64,000 nt of DNA. It comes from Betaproteobacteria bacterium (GTDB lineage Bacteria; Pseudomonadota; Gammaproteobacteria; Burkholderiales; CAIKXV01). Under the pieces are notes generated by a model. That model saw nothing but the letters and a program-made list of their open reading frames with translations, searched no databases and had not been told where the DNA came from. This document shows positions 7,134 to 14,922 of this stretch, piece by piece; positions within the stretch are counted from its first letter, which is position 1, and the number at the start of each line of letters is the position of its first letter. The stretch is from the NCBI GenBank assembly GCA_947458265.1, contig CANGYF010000001.1, forward strand, positions 186,001 through 250,000, written 5' to 3'. Made by a program: the position numbers and the translations under genes.

Positions 7134-8150
7134 CTACTGCGGCTTGATATTGGCGACCTCCGCGACCTGACGCCACATTGCGATCTCCTTGCGGACCCGG
7201 GCTTCGAACTCCTCCGGAGCATTGCCGACAGGCTCGCCACCGATCTCCAGCATGCGCTGCCGGATATCCGGCTGTTGCAGGACGGTCGCCACGTCGTTGC
7301 GGATACGCTGCACCAGTTCGCGCGCGGCCCCTTTCGGCGCCATCAGGCCGAACCAGGAGACGGACTCGAAGCCTGGCAGGCCGTCGGCGATCACGGGTGC
7401 CTCGGGAAAGAGCACCGATGGCGTGAGCGATCCGACGCCGATGATCCTGGCTCGCCCCGACTTCACGGCCGACTGCACCGAACTGATCGCAGCGATCGCC
7501 AGCGGGATATGGCCGCCCAGCAGGTCGGTCATCAGCGGCCCCGCACCCTTGTATGGAATGGGTTCCACGCTCACCTTGGCCAGCATGTTGAAGTTGTAGG
7601 TCGCCAGCGGCGAGCCGGTGTTGCCCATGTTCATCTGCTTGGGGCGGGCTTTGGCCAGAGCGATCAGTTCGCGGGTGTTGCGCACGGGTAGCGACGGATG
7701 CGCGACGATCGCATGCGGCGAGATCGTCACGAGGGTGATCGGCACCAGGTCGGTGTGCGGATCGTAGGGAAGCTTCGCGTAGGTGATCGGCGCGTTGGTG
7801 AAGAGATTCGACGTGAGCAGCAGGGTATGGCCATCGGGGGCGCTCTTCGCGACCAGGTCGGTACCGATGACCGTGCCCGCGCCCGGGCGGGGATCGAGCA
7901 CGATCTGCTGCTTCCACCGCTCCGTGAGCGCCGGCATGATGATCCGCGCATTCGCATCGCTGCTGCCCCCGACCGCGAAGGGGATGACCAGTCGAATCGG
8001 TTTGGCGGGGAACGCCTGAGAGAATGCCGGGCCCGTCGTCAGGAGCAGCAGTCCGCAGGCGCATCCGATGGCTGATGAATGCAGCTGTGATCGGCTGCCC
8101 GGATAGACCGACGCCGCCAACGCTCCTCGTCCCGTAACGCGCTCGATCAT
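7134..8150 (-). CDS. Bug/TctC-family periplasmic substrate-binding protein
   Basis: A 338-residue protein with a signal peptide ending near PAFSQA, followed by FPAKPIRLVIPFAVGGSSD, the Bug N-terminal signature. DPRPGAGTVIGTDLVAKSAPDG and PYKGAGPLMTDLLGGHIP are the conserved binding-lobe segments, and it ends VAEVANIKPQ. Bug proteins bind small carboxylates or similar acids for tripartite tricarboxylate transporters. No TctA/TctB gene is nearby, so the ligand and partner are unknown. It stands alone, convergent with the preceding gene. Confidence 0.93.
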   Translation of the reverse strand: MIERVTGRGALAASVYPGSRSQLHSSAIGCACGLLLLTTGPAFSQAFPAKPIRLVIPFAVGGSSDANARIIMPALTERWKQQIVLDPRPGAGTVIGTDLVAKSAPDGHTLLLTSNLFTNAPITYAKLPYDPHTDLVPITLVTISPHAIVAHPSLPVRNTRELIALAKARPKQMNMGNTGSPLATYNFNMLAKVSVEPIPYKGAGPLMTDLLGGHIPLAIAAISSVQSAVKSGRARIIGVGSLTPSVLFPEAPVIADGLPGFESVSWFGLMAPKGAARELVQRIRNDVATVLQQPDIRQRMLEIGGEPVGNAPEEFEARVRKEIAMWRQVAEVANIKPQ

Positions 8151-8306
8151 GCGAGTCGTCCTTGTTGTTGGTCTGGTCTGATGCCAGCGTTTTTTACGTT
8201 ACCACGCTGAATCCAGACGCGTCGATATGTGGTGCCGCAGAACTGATGCTGCGATGAACCAATGTGGGCTGTCAGCGCGAAGCCAGGGCCCGTCGAAATG
8301 TGCCGC

Positions 8307-8336
8307 TTGTAGATCGGACCGAAAAAGGTCTATATT
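8307..8336 (+). promoter_or_regulatory. Candidate promoter of the 8366 antitoxin-toxin pair
   Basis: TTGTAG (8307-8312) and TATATT (8331-8336) are 18 bp apart, 30 bp before the antitoxin ATG. The spacer contains GACC-GAAAAA-GGTC, a small inverted repeat that could be the autoregulatory site. Confidence 0.5.
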
Positions 8337-8365
8337 CAGTCCGGACGATCCGCCGGAGCACGACC

Positions 8366-8641
8366 ATGCGCTACTCGACCCAGGTGAAGCCCATCAGTTA
8401 CCTCAAGGCCAACGCGGCCGAGGTGCTCGCCCACCTCGCCGAGGAACGCAAGCCGCTGGTCATCACGCAGAACGGTGAGGCGCGAGCGGTATTGCAGGAC
8501 GTCGCGTCATTCGAGGAGACGCAGGAAACGCTTGCGCTGCTCAAGCTCCTCGCGCTCGGGCAGCAGGAGGTCGACGCCGGGCGGGTCAGGCCCGTGGCGG
8601 ATGTGGTCGCGCGCCTGCGGGCCAAGCCAGCCGCGGCCTGA
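8366..8641 (+). CDS. Phd/YefM-family antitoxin
   Basis: A 91-residue antitoxin. MRYSTQVKPISYLKANAAEV and KPLVITQNGEARAVLQDVAS match the Phd/YefM DNA-binding domain, with a leucine-rich helix and basic tail after it. Its TGA shares a base with the next gene's ATG (TGATG), so toxin and antitoxin are translated together. An operator-like promoter lies just upstream. Confidence 0.88.
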   Translation: MRYSTQVKPISYLKANAAEVLAHLAEERKPLVITQNGEARAVLQDVASFEETQETLALLKLLALGQQEVDAGRVRPVADVVARLRAKPAAA

Positions 8642-8982
8642 TGGCCGGCGGGTCGAGGCTGTACCAGGTCCTGCTCACGCGAGGTGCAGAGCAGGACCTC
8701 GAGTCCATCCACGGCTACCTCTGCGAAGCCGACAACCCGGCCAGTGCGGGTCGCCTGCTCGACCGGCTGATGGACGTCGTCGACGGGCTCGCGCGCTTCC
8801 CTGAGCGCGGTGCGTATCCGAAGGAACTCGCCGCGCTGGGTATCCGGGACTATCGGCAGGCGGTGTTCAAGCCCTGGCGGGTGGTCTATCGCGTGATCGG
8901 CGACCGGGTGGTGGTGTACCTGATCGTCGATGGCTGGCGGGACATGCAGACGGTGCTGGCGCGGCGGCTGTTGGGGGCTTGA
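8641..8982 (+). CDS. RelE/ParE-family toxin
   Basis: A 113-residue toxin. It has YQVLLTRGAEQDLESIHGYL at the start, the central ERGAYPKELAALGIRDYRQ, and a C-terminal RVVYRVIGDRVVVYLIVDGWRDMQTVL, all typical of the RelE/ParE fold. Members either cleave ribosome-bound mRNA or poison gyrase; which applies cannot be told by eye. It is full length and paired with a Phd-type antitoxin, so the module looks active. Confidence 0.88.
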   Translation: MAGGSRLYQVLLTRGAEQDLESIHGYLCEADNPASAGRLLDRLMDVVDGLARFPERGAYPKELAALGIRDYRQAVFKPWRVVYRVIGDRVVVYLIVDGWRDMQTVLARRLLGA

Positions 8983-9005
8983 GCCACCGGCGCCTGGCCG
9001 CCTCT

Positions 9006-9620
9006 TCAACCCCAATCCCCCAGTTCCCTCATCGGCGTCTCGTGCATCGGGCAGATCGGTGGCCCCAGGTGCAGGAAGCGCCTGGGCACGGTGACCTTGT
9101 AGCCGCACGCTTCGCACTCGGCTTTCGGCGGTGGCACGGACGCCGGGCGCCGATGCACGGCCTTCAGCCGTCCGTGCGGATAGGGAGGCAGCTTCGCAAG
9201 CAGTGACTCCAGGCGGGTCTTGAGCGCGGGGCCGGCGCTGGCGCTGCGCATGGGTCCTTGCAATCCGATGGCCAGCGCGATCTTCCTGAACGCCTTGCCG
9301 TGTCGGTGCTCGCAGTCATCCACCGCGTGGACCAGTTCGTGGGTGAGCGTATCGATGACCTCGTACGCGGTGCCCAGGGACGGGGAAATGAAGATGTGGT
9401 TCGTGTCGTCTTCGGCACTTTTCCGGGACCAGCATTGCCCGATGGCGCTGCTGCGCAGGCCGGTGCTTGCGTAGCCCACCGAGACTTTCACGCGCGGCAC
9501 GCGATAGCCGTGCGGCGCGAAGAGTTCCTCTGCGAGCAGATCGCTCGCGAGCAACAACCAGCCCTCGCGCGTCTCGTGAGGGCTGGTTGTCGTCTGCGTG
9601 TTGCCGGTCGTCCCTGTCAC
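9006..9620 (-). CDS. SprT-like zinc metallopeptidase
   Basis: A 204-residue protein. It has the SprT zincin motif DTLTHELVHAVDDCEHRHG (HExxH at 94-98, third His at 105 or 107) and a C-terminal zinc ribbon (CEAC at 169-172, CPMH at 190-193). Relatives include SprT and the eukaryotic Spartan protease, which cleaves DNA-crosslinked proteins. The GTG at 9620 overlaps the TGA of the vWA gene (GTGA), giving tight coupling. The longer open frame upstream lies inside that gene and makes no sense. The first 15 residues are Thr/Gly/Asn-rich. Confidence 0.85.
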   Translation of the reverse strand: MTGTTGNTQTTTSPHETREGWLLLASDLLAEELFAPHGYRVPRVKVSVGYASTGLRSSAIGQCWSRKSAEDDTNHIFISPSLGTAYEVIDTLTHELVHAVDDCEHRHGKAFRKIALAIGLQGPMRSASAGPALKTRLESLLAKLPPYPHGRLKAVHRRPASVPPPKAECEACGYKVTVPRRFLHLGPPICPMHETPMRELGDWG

Positions 9621-10993
9621 GGTTGCCTTCTGCTGCCCTTCGTTCCCTGCGTCGTGTTTCGTCGCAGGAACCTCGGCGCCACCGCTTCGCTCGCGACGTT
9701 GAACAGTCCCTCGTCCTTCGACGCCAGCCGCGACCGCATGCTCATCGCCGCGTACAGCGACTCCTTGCCGAAGCGGCCCTGGTCGCGCTGCTCTGCGATC
9801 TGCTCGAGCGTAGCCAGCACTTCCTTGACCCATGGCTGGTCGCCGAAGCGGCGGCTGGCCGATTCGATCAACGCCTGCACCCGGTCCCAGTCGCCGGCCT
9901 CCGCTGCGGCGCGTGCCTGCTCCAGAAGGCGGCTCGCCTCGACCTCGGCATGCCGCGAATGCACGAGGCTGTCGGCAGTCAGCGCGTCCCACACTTGCGG
10001 TGACACCGTATCCATCGCCAGCACGGCTTCGGGGAAGGCGATCGGCGCGCGCTCCAGGCTGGTGCCGGTGACACCGGCCTGCAGCAGCGGTATGCCGGGC
10101 AGCGGCTCGAAGCCGGCCGGGATCGACAGCTCGACCAGCACCCAGGCTTCGGCGCCCCAGGGGATGTCCGGCAGGCTGATCGCCGGCACGCCGGCGCGTG
10201 CGTCCATCGGATAGTCGTTGAGCACCTTCATGCCGACGCCGGGGCAGGGTGCGATCGACAGCCGCACCTGCCGTGCGTACAGGCTGGAGATCAGGTCGAA
10301 CTCTTCGGCGAAAGGCTCGAACAGGTCGGCGGCGGTGTCACCGTAGTAGTGGTTGCCGCCGCCGGTGCGCGCCATCGCGATCATCAACGTCTCGTTGAAG
10401 TCGCGCCCCAGCCCGTAGGTGGAGGTGGTGATGCCGCGCGTGACCGCGGCCGTGCATTGTTCGGCGATCTGCTGCGCTTCGGTGAAGTCGCCGCTGTTGG
10501 CGTTGCCGTCGGTGAGCAGGATGATGCGCGCGATCGACGCCGATGCCGAACCAGGCATCAGTGAAGTGGCGCCGGTAACCCAGCCGGCATAGAGGTCGGT
10601 GTTGCCGCCGCACTGTATGCCGGCCAGTGCGTTGTGCAGCGCTCGCCGGTCGCCGACCGGTTGCGCCGGCGCGAGGAGCGTCGCGCGATGATCGAAGGTC
10701 ACCAGCGAGGCCACGTCGGTCGGCAGCAGCCGGTCGACGATGTGGCGCGAGCAGCGCACCGCTTCCTGCAGCGGCTGGCCGCTCATCGAACCGGAGCGGT
10801 CGATCACCAGCGACAGGTGGTACGGCTGCCGTACCTGCACGACGGACGGGTCGGCATCGGGCGCCTGCACCCGCACCAGCACCGGAAGGGTGTGTGCGTG
10901 GTTGGCGATCAGTGCCGGCTTGAGCGGGGTGATGACAACCTGCGGACTGGCAGCAGGAACGGGGGTGGACGCAGCGGGCATCTTGGCGGACAT
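9617..10993 (-). CDS. von Willebrand factor A domain protein
   Basis: A 458-residue protein. The vWA domain begins with the MIDAS motif VIDRSGSMSG (63-72) and continues with GGNTDLYAG and ILLTDGNANSGD, so all metal-site loops are present. Downstream is a beta-rich YfbK-like region, then a helical C-terminal third with a tetratricopeptide-like feel (RLLEQARAAAEAGDWDRVQA). No signal peptide was seen. AGGAGG lies 6 nt before the ATG at 10993, deciding the start over an upstream ATG at 11053. It is coupled to the SprT gene and divergent from a WYL regulator. Confidence 0.9.
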   Translation of the reverse strand: MSAKMPAASTPVPAASPQVVITPLKPALIANHAHTLPVLVRVQAPDADPSVVQVRQPYHLSLVIDRSGSMSGQPLQEAVRCSRHIVDRLLPTDVASLVTFDHRATLLAPAQPVGDRRALHNALAGIQCGGNTDLYAGWVTGATSLMPGSASASIARIILLTDGNANSGDFTEAQQIAEQCTAAVTRGITTSTYGLGRDFNETLMIAMARTGGGNHYYGDTAADLFEPFAEEFDLISSLYARQVRLSIAPCPGVGMKVLNDYPMDARAGVPAISLPDIPWGAEAWVLVELSIPAGFEPLPGIPLLQAGVTGTSLERAPIAFPEAVLAMDTVSPQVWDALTADSLVHSRHAEVEASRLLEQARAAAEAGDWDRVQALIESASRRFGDQPWVKEVLATLEQIAEQRDQGRFGKESLYAAMSMRSRLASKDEGLFNVASEAVAPRFLRRNTTQGTKGSRRQP

Positions 10994-11076
10994 CGGACCT
11001 CCTCGTACACGGCAGGGAAGCATCGCATCGGGGAGGCTCATGGGATGAGACACCGGAGCGGCAGACTCAGGTTCCC

Positions 11077-11087
11077 ACGCAGTGCGT
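11077..11087. promoter_or_regulatory. Small palindrome between the divergent vWA and WYL genes
   Basis: ACGCAGTGCGT is a perfect 5-bp-arm palindrome in the shared upstream region of the vWA gene and the WYL regulator. It is a plausible operator by position only. Confidence 0.25.
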
Positions 11088-11161
11088 AAACGGGTTCCAG
11101 GCCCGCAGCGTGGCTGTTAGGATGTTTCGAGCATGACGTTGCGCCGAACGTCGCGCAGCCG

Positions 11162-12160
11162 ATGACCCAAGGCTCCCCCCGAATGGATCGCACCGAACGC
11201 TTCCGCACGATCACCCGCCTGGTGGGCCGGCCGCAGGGCGCGTCGCTGCAGCAGTTGAGGGATGCGCTCGAGGTCTCGCGCGCCACCATCAACCGCGACC
11301 TCGAGTACCTGCGCGACCGCTTCAACGCGCCGATCGACTGGGACCGCGACGACGGTGTCTACCGGCTGCGGCCGCACGGCGCGGACGGTCAGCGCTTCGA
11401 GCTGCCCGGCCTGTGGCTCGACGAGCGCGAGATGCTGGCGCTGCTCACCATGCAGCGGCTGGTCGGCGAACTGCAGCCGGGCTTCCTCTCGCGCCAGCTC
11501 AAGCCGCTGGCCGATCGCCTGCAGGCGCTGATCGGCGGCGCAGGCCATCCGGCCGGTGAGATCGCCCGCCGGGTGAAGGTGCTGCCGATGGGCGCGCGGC
11601 GCGCAACGCTGGAGCATTTCGAACGCGTCGCCGGTGCGCTGCTGGAGCGGCGGCGCGTGAAGCTGCGCTACCGCAGCCGCGGGCGTGGCGAGGACACCGA
11701 GCGCGAGGTGTCGCCGCAGCGCCTGGTGCACTACCGCGACAACTGGTACCTCGATGCCTGGTGCCACCTGCGCGGCGACCTGCGCAGCTTCTCGGTCGAC
11801 GCGATTCAGGCGTCGACCGTGCTGGCCACGAAGGCCGACGACGTGCCCGAGGCCACGCTCGACGAGGTGCTGGGATCGGGCTACGGCATCTTCTCCGGGA
11901 AGGCGACCAAGGTGGCGAAGCTGCGCTTCAGCGCCGAGCGCGCCCGGTGGGTGGCCTGCGAGGTGTGGCATCCGCAGCAGAAGGGCGCGTACCTGGCGGA
12001 CGGACGCTATGAGCTCGAGTTGCCCTATGCCAGCGAACTGGAACTGGTGATGGACGTGATGAAGTACGGCGCCGAGTGCGAGGTGCTGGGGCCGGAGGAA
12101 CTGCGGCGGGAGGTCAGGGAGAGGGTGGGGGCGGTGGGGCGGGTTTATGGGCGGGGCTGA
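11162..12160 (+). CDS. HTH + WYL-domain transcriptional regulator
   Basis: A 332-residue regulator. The N-terminal winged helix (GASLQQLRDALEVSRATINR) is of the DeoR/HTH_11 type. The middle WYL domain carries NWYLDAWCHLRGDLRSFSVD, followed by the WCX-type C-terminal domain (YGIFSGKATKVAKLRFS). WYL domains sense nucleotides or other ligands and often control defence or DNA-damage loci. It is divergent from the vWA/SprT pair, the likely target. ATG 11162 is used; an in-frame ATG at 11183 is possible. Confidence 0.9.
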   Translation: MTQGSPRMDRTERFRTITRLVGRPQGASLQQLRDALEVSRATINRDLEYLRDRFNAPIDWDRDDGVYRLRPHGADGQRFELPGLWLDEREMLALLTMQRLVGELQPGFLSRQLKPLADRLQALIGGAGHPAGEIARRVKVLPMGARRATLEHFERVAGALLERRRVKLRYRSRGRGEDTEREVSPQRLVHYRDNWYLDAWCHLRGDLRSFSVDAIQASTVLATKADDVPEATLDEVLGSGYGIFSGKATKVAKLRFSAERARWVACEVWHPQQKGAYLADGRYELELPYASELELVMDVMKYGAECEVLGPEELRREVRERVGAVGRVYGRG

Positions 12161-12336
12161 ATCGTCGACCTGCTGGCCATGCGGGGCACGGCCTATATGG
12201 CCTTCGAAGCTCCGCGAGCGGTTTGGTCGATGGGTACTTGGAGCGTCAGCGTGAATCTTCGGGGAATCGCTGTTTCAGGGGCGTTTCCTGGCGGCGCGTT
12301 GCGATCGATGACCGGCTACGTTCTTCTCCCTTCCGG

Positions 12337-12364
12337 TTGTCCAGTATTCCCGAAAAGGTATAGA
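12337..12364 (+). promoter_or_regulatory. Candidate promoter of the HigBA-like module
   Basis: TTGTCC (12337-12342) and TATAGA (12359-12364) are separated by 16 bp, immediately before the GTG start of the toxin gene. If the GTG is right, the transcript would be nearly leaderless. Confidence 0.4.
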
Positions 12365-12366
12365 CT

Positions 12367-12750
12367 GTGTTCGCGGATCATGAATCCAAACCGCTCTTCT
12401 GGATCGCGAGCAGCAAAAGGGACCTTATGGCGTTGCCGCTACGCGTGCGGAGGTTCTTCGGCCACGCATTGGACTTCGCGCAACGTGGTGGCCGGCATGA
12501 TTCGGCGAAGCCCCTGAAGGGCTTCGGCAGCGCAGCGGTCGTGGAGATCATCGACAACGATGCCGGGGGAACCTACCGAACTGTCTACACCGTGCGGTTC
12601 GTTGAAGCCGTCTTCGTCCTTCACTGTTTCCAGAAGAAGAGCAGGAATGGAATAGCCACGCCGAACCAGGATTTGAATGTCATTCGAGCTCGGATGAAGA
12701 TCGCCGAGAGGCTGGCAGAGGAGTTGCGACATGGCAAGGCGCGTCATTGA
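12367..12750 (+). CDS. HigB-like (Gp49/DUF891) RelE-superfamily toxin
   Basis: A 127-residue toxin. KPLFWIASSKRDLMALPLRV, then KPLKGFGSAAVVEI, and YRTVYTVRFVEAVFVLHCFQ followed by KKS match the phage Gp49-like/HigB group of RelE-fold RNases. The GTG start is required to include the conserved KPLFWIASS strand; the first in-frame ATG (12427) would remove it. The toxin gene comes first and overlaps its XRE antitoxin by 20 bp, the usual HigBA order. Confidence 0.85.
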   Translation: MFADHESKPLFWIASSKRDLMALPLRVRRFFGHALDFAQRGGRHDSAKPLKGFGSAAVVEIIDNDAGGTYRTVYTVRFVEAVFVLHCFQKKSRNGIATPNQDLNVIRARMKIAERLAEELRHGKARH

Positions 12751-13066
12751 GGGCGTCGAGGTCGAACGAAGCTCGGGTAACGTCTTCGCCGACCTCGGCC
12801 TGCCAGATGCGGAGAAGCTCAAGATCAAGTCAGGGCTCGTGATCGAGATTGCCCGTGCAGTGCGTCGCCTCGGGCTCACGCAGGAAGAAGCGGGTCGCCG
12901 CATGGGCATCCCGCAGCCGAAAGTGTCTGGGTTGATGCGTGGCGATTTCGCCAATTTGTCCGAGCGCAAGCTGATGGATTGCCTGAATCGACTCGGCTAC
13001 GACATCGAGATAAGCGTACGGCCGACGGCTGAGCCGGTTGGGCAGTTGAAGTTGGCAATTGCATGA
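12731..13066 (+). CDS. HigA-like XRE-family antitoxin
   Basis: A 111-residue protein with a helix-turn-helix LTQEEAGRRMGIPQPKVSGL in the second half and a C-terminal DCLNRLGYDIEISVRP. The latter is typical of the antitoxins paired with Gp49-like toxins. It should neutralise the preceding toxin and repress the operon. It is full length. Confidence 0.88.
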   Translation: MARRVIEGVEVERSSGNVFADLGLPDAEKLKIKSGLVIEIARAVRRLGLTQEEAGRRMGIPQPKVSGLMRGDFANLSERKLMDCLNRLGYDIEISVRPTAEPVGQLKLAIA

Positions 13067-13125
13067 TGCCGAGCGGCAGCGAACGCGATCAGGCTTAACT
13101 CAAACCTGTACCCCGGAGGCAGGAA

Positions 13126-13305
13126 ATGACTCAGAGCGCAGAACAGAGCGATCAACAGATCGACGACGTCATCCTGTGTCGTAAGTCAGCGACGTGGGAT
13201 GACCTCTTCGCCGCGGTGCAGGCGGTGGATGTGCCAGCGGACTTCCTCAGCGACGCGGAGCGCGCCCAGGGCAGTTACCCGTGGGATCCGCTGGATGGGT
13301 TGTAG
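13126..13305 (+). pseudogene. VapB-like antitoxin reduced to its toxin-binding tail
   Basis: A 59-residue frame with a good ribosome site (GGAGGCAGGAA). SATWDDLFAAVQAVDVPADFL and the end WDPLDGL resemble the C-terminal toxin-neutralising region of VapB antitoxins. The expected AbrB-type DNA-binding N-terminus is replaced by a Gln/Asp/Ser-rich stretch. No VapC follows. It may be a remnant, or an expressed mini-antitoxin. Confidence 0.5.
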
Positions 13306-13381
13306 GACTTATGGCTAGTTAAGCCGCTTCCGCCAGTCGCTTGAGGCGTGCAGAACGCGCGCGGATTATCTGGAAGGTGCC

Positions 13382-13615
13382 ATGCCGCAGGTAACCCCGT
13401 ACCCCGACGACGAAACCGCCGCATTGTTGGCCCCTGCGGCCTCGGCCTCTGGCCTGTCCAGGAGCCGCTGGGCCGCCCAGGAGATCCGCAGCCATGCGGG
13501 CGACGCCTGGCCGGACGGCTGCTGGAAGCTGGCCGGTGCGTTTCCCGAGTTCCCGCTTCAGGATCGCGGCCGGGATGCACAAGGGTCGCCGGACGTTCCG
13601 CGAGTCGGGTTCTGA
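13382..13615 (+). CDS. Ribbon-helix-helix-type antitoxin
   Basis: A 77-residue protein. MPQVTPYPDDETAALLAPAA and SGLSRSRWAAQEIRSH are the strand and helices of a CopG-like RHH domain, followed by WPDGCWKLAGAFPEFPL, the conserved toxin-binding tail of this group. The common leading strand MPQVTLYLDDE carries two Pro substitutions here, which may weaken it. Its TGA abuts the GTG of a PIN toxin gene that is internally deleted. Confidence 0.78.
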   Translation: MPQVTPYPDDETAALLAPAASASGLSRSRWAAQEIRSHAGDAWPDGCWKLAGAFPEFPLQDRGRDAQGSPDVPRVGF

Positions 13616-13798
13616 GTGTTCGCGTTCGACGCCAACACCATCAGCTACTACTTCCGCAGCGATCCGCAGGTCGTGCCCCGGATGCACGCATTGCCTCCAG
13701 CCCGGATGAGTGTTCCCGGATTGGTCGTCCACGAACTGAGCCATTGGGCTGCACTGGTCACGCGCAACGTCGCCGAGTTCTCGGCGCCGACCCCGTGA
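13616..13798 (+). pseudogene. VapC PIN toxin with large internal deletion
   Basis: A 60-codon frame. MFAFDANTISYYFRSDPQVV and the region to PGLVVHELSHW are the normal N-terminal half of a PIN toxin. It then joins directly to ALVTRNVAEFS, the normal C-terminal strand. About 70 residues with two of the acidic active-site positions are missing, though the frame is preserved. The protein should be inactive. Confidence 0.82.
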
Positions 13799-13889
13799 GA
13801 ATCTGGCACATCTCCTGCTTGAAAGTTTCGGGATAAATCGCGCCTTTCGAGGCGCACGTCTTTCTTGCTGCAACCCTCCCGGAGACTCC

Positions 13890-14870
13890 ATGAAGCGTCG
13901 TGATCTGCTCGCCGCCGGCGCGGCATCCCTCATTGCCCCCTGGGCCCATGCCCAGTCGCAGGCCTGGCCCACGCGCGGCCCGATCCGGCTGATCTGCCAG
14001 TTTCCGCCTGGCGGCCTGGTCGACACCGTGGCGCGTCTGATCGCGCCGCACCTGCAGCAGGCCCTGTCGCAGACCGTGCTGGTCGAGAACCGGCCCGGGG
14101 CGGGCGGCCTGGTCGGCACCGATTTTGCGGCGCGCCAGAACCCGGACGGCTACTCGCTGCTGGTGAGCCATGCATCGGTGCATGTCTATGCGACGGCCAC
14201 GCGCAACAAGATGCCGTTCGATGCGATCACCGACTTCACCCATATGGCGATGCTGGTCGAGGCGCCGATGGTGCTGCTGGTGCGCCCGCAGTCGCCGCTC
14301 AGGACGCTGGCGGACTATGTCGCGGCGGCCCGCGTCAAGCCGGTGCGCTACGGCTCTTCGGGTATCGGTTCGGCGAACCACCTGTTCGGCGAGATGCTGA
14401 AGATCGAAGGCAATGCACCCATGCATGACCATGTGCCCTATCAGGGCAGTGCGCCGGCGCTGGCTGAACTCCTGGGCGGACAGATCGACAGCGTGCTCGA
14501 TCCGATCACGACCAACGTCGACCAGCTCAAGGGCGGCTCGCTGCGCGCGCTGGCCGTGTCCACGCCCGCGCGGCTGCCCGGCCTGCCCGACATCCCGACC
14601 TTTGCCGAGGCGGGCTTCCCCTCGCTCACCGGTTCCCAGTGGCTGGGCCTGTCCGCGCCGAAGGGCCTGCCGGCGCCGATCGCGCAGCGGCTCACCACGC
14701 TGATGCCGGAGATCCTCGCCCGCCCGGACATCATGAAGCGGCTGGATGACCTGCAGACGCTGCCGCGGAAGGCCCCGGTGACCGGGGCAGAGTTCAACAA
14801 GCTGATCGAGTCGCAGATCAACACCTGGACCGCGGTGGCGCGGCGGGCGAAGGTGGAAGTGATCGCCTGA
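13890..14870 (+). CDS. Bug/TctC-family periplasmic substrate-binding protein
   Basis: A 326-residue protein. MKRRDLLAAGAASLIAPWAH is a signal peptide with an RRD start resembling a weak Tat signal. RLICQFPPGGLVDTVAR, ENRPGAGGLVGTDFAARQNPDG and VPYQGSAPALAELLGGQID are the Bug motifs. Ligand unknown. GGAGACTCC precedes the ATG. It stands alone on the plus strand, with the converging Bug gene 52 bp beyond. Confidence 0.93.
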   Translation: MKRRDLLAAGAASLIAPWAHAQSQAWPTRGPIRLICQFPPGGLVDTVARLIAPHLQQALSQTVLVENRPGAGGLVGTDFAARQNPDGYSLLVSHASVHVYATATRNKMPFDAITDFTHMAMLVEAPMVLLVRPQSPLRTLADYVAAARVKPVRYGSSGIGSANHLFGEMLKIEGNAPMHDHVPYQGSAPALAELLGGQIDSVLDPITTNVDQLKGGSLRALAVSTPARLPGLPDIPTFAEAGFPSLTGSQWLGLSAPKGLPAPIAQRLTTLMPEILARPDIMKRLDDLQTLPRKAPVTGAEFNKLIESQINTWTAVARRAKVEVIA

Positions 14871-14922
14871 TCGAGCGCTCCGGGTTGCGCGCTGCGGTTC
14901 CGGGGCGCGCCCGGGGTCTGTC

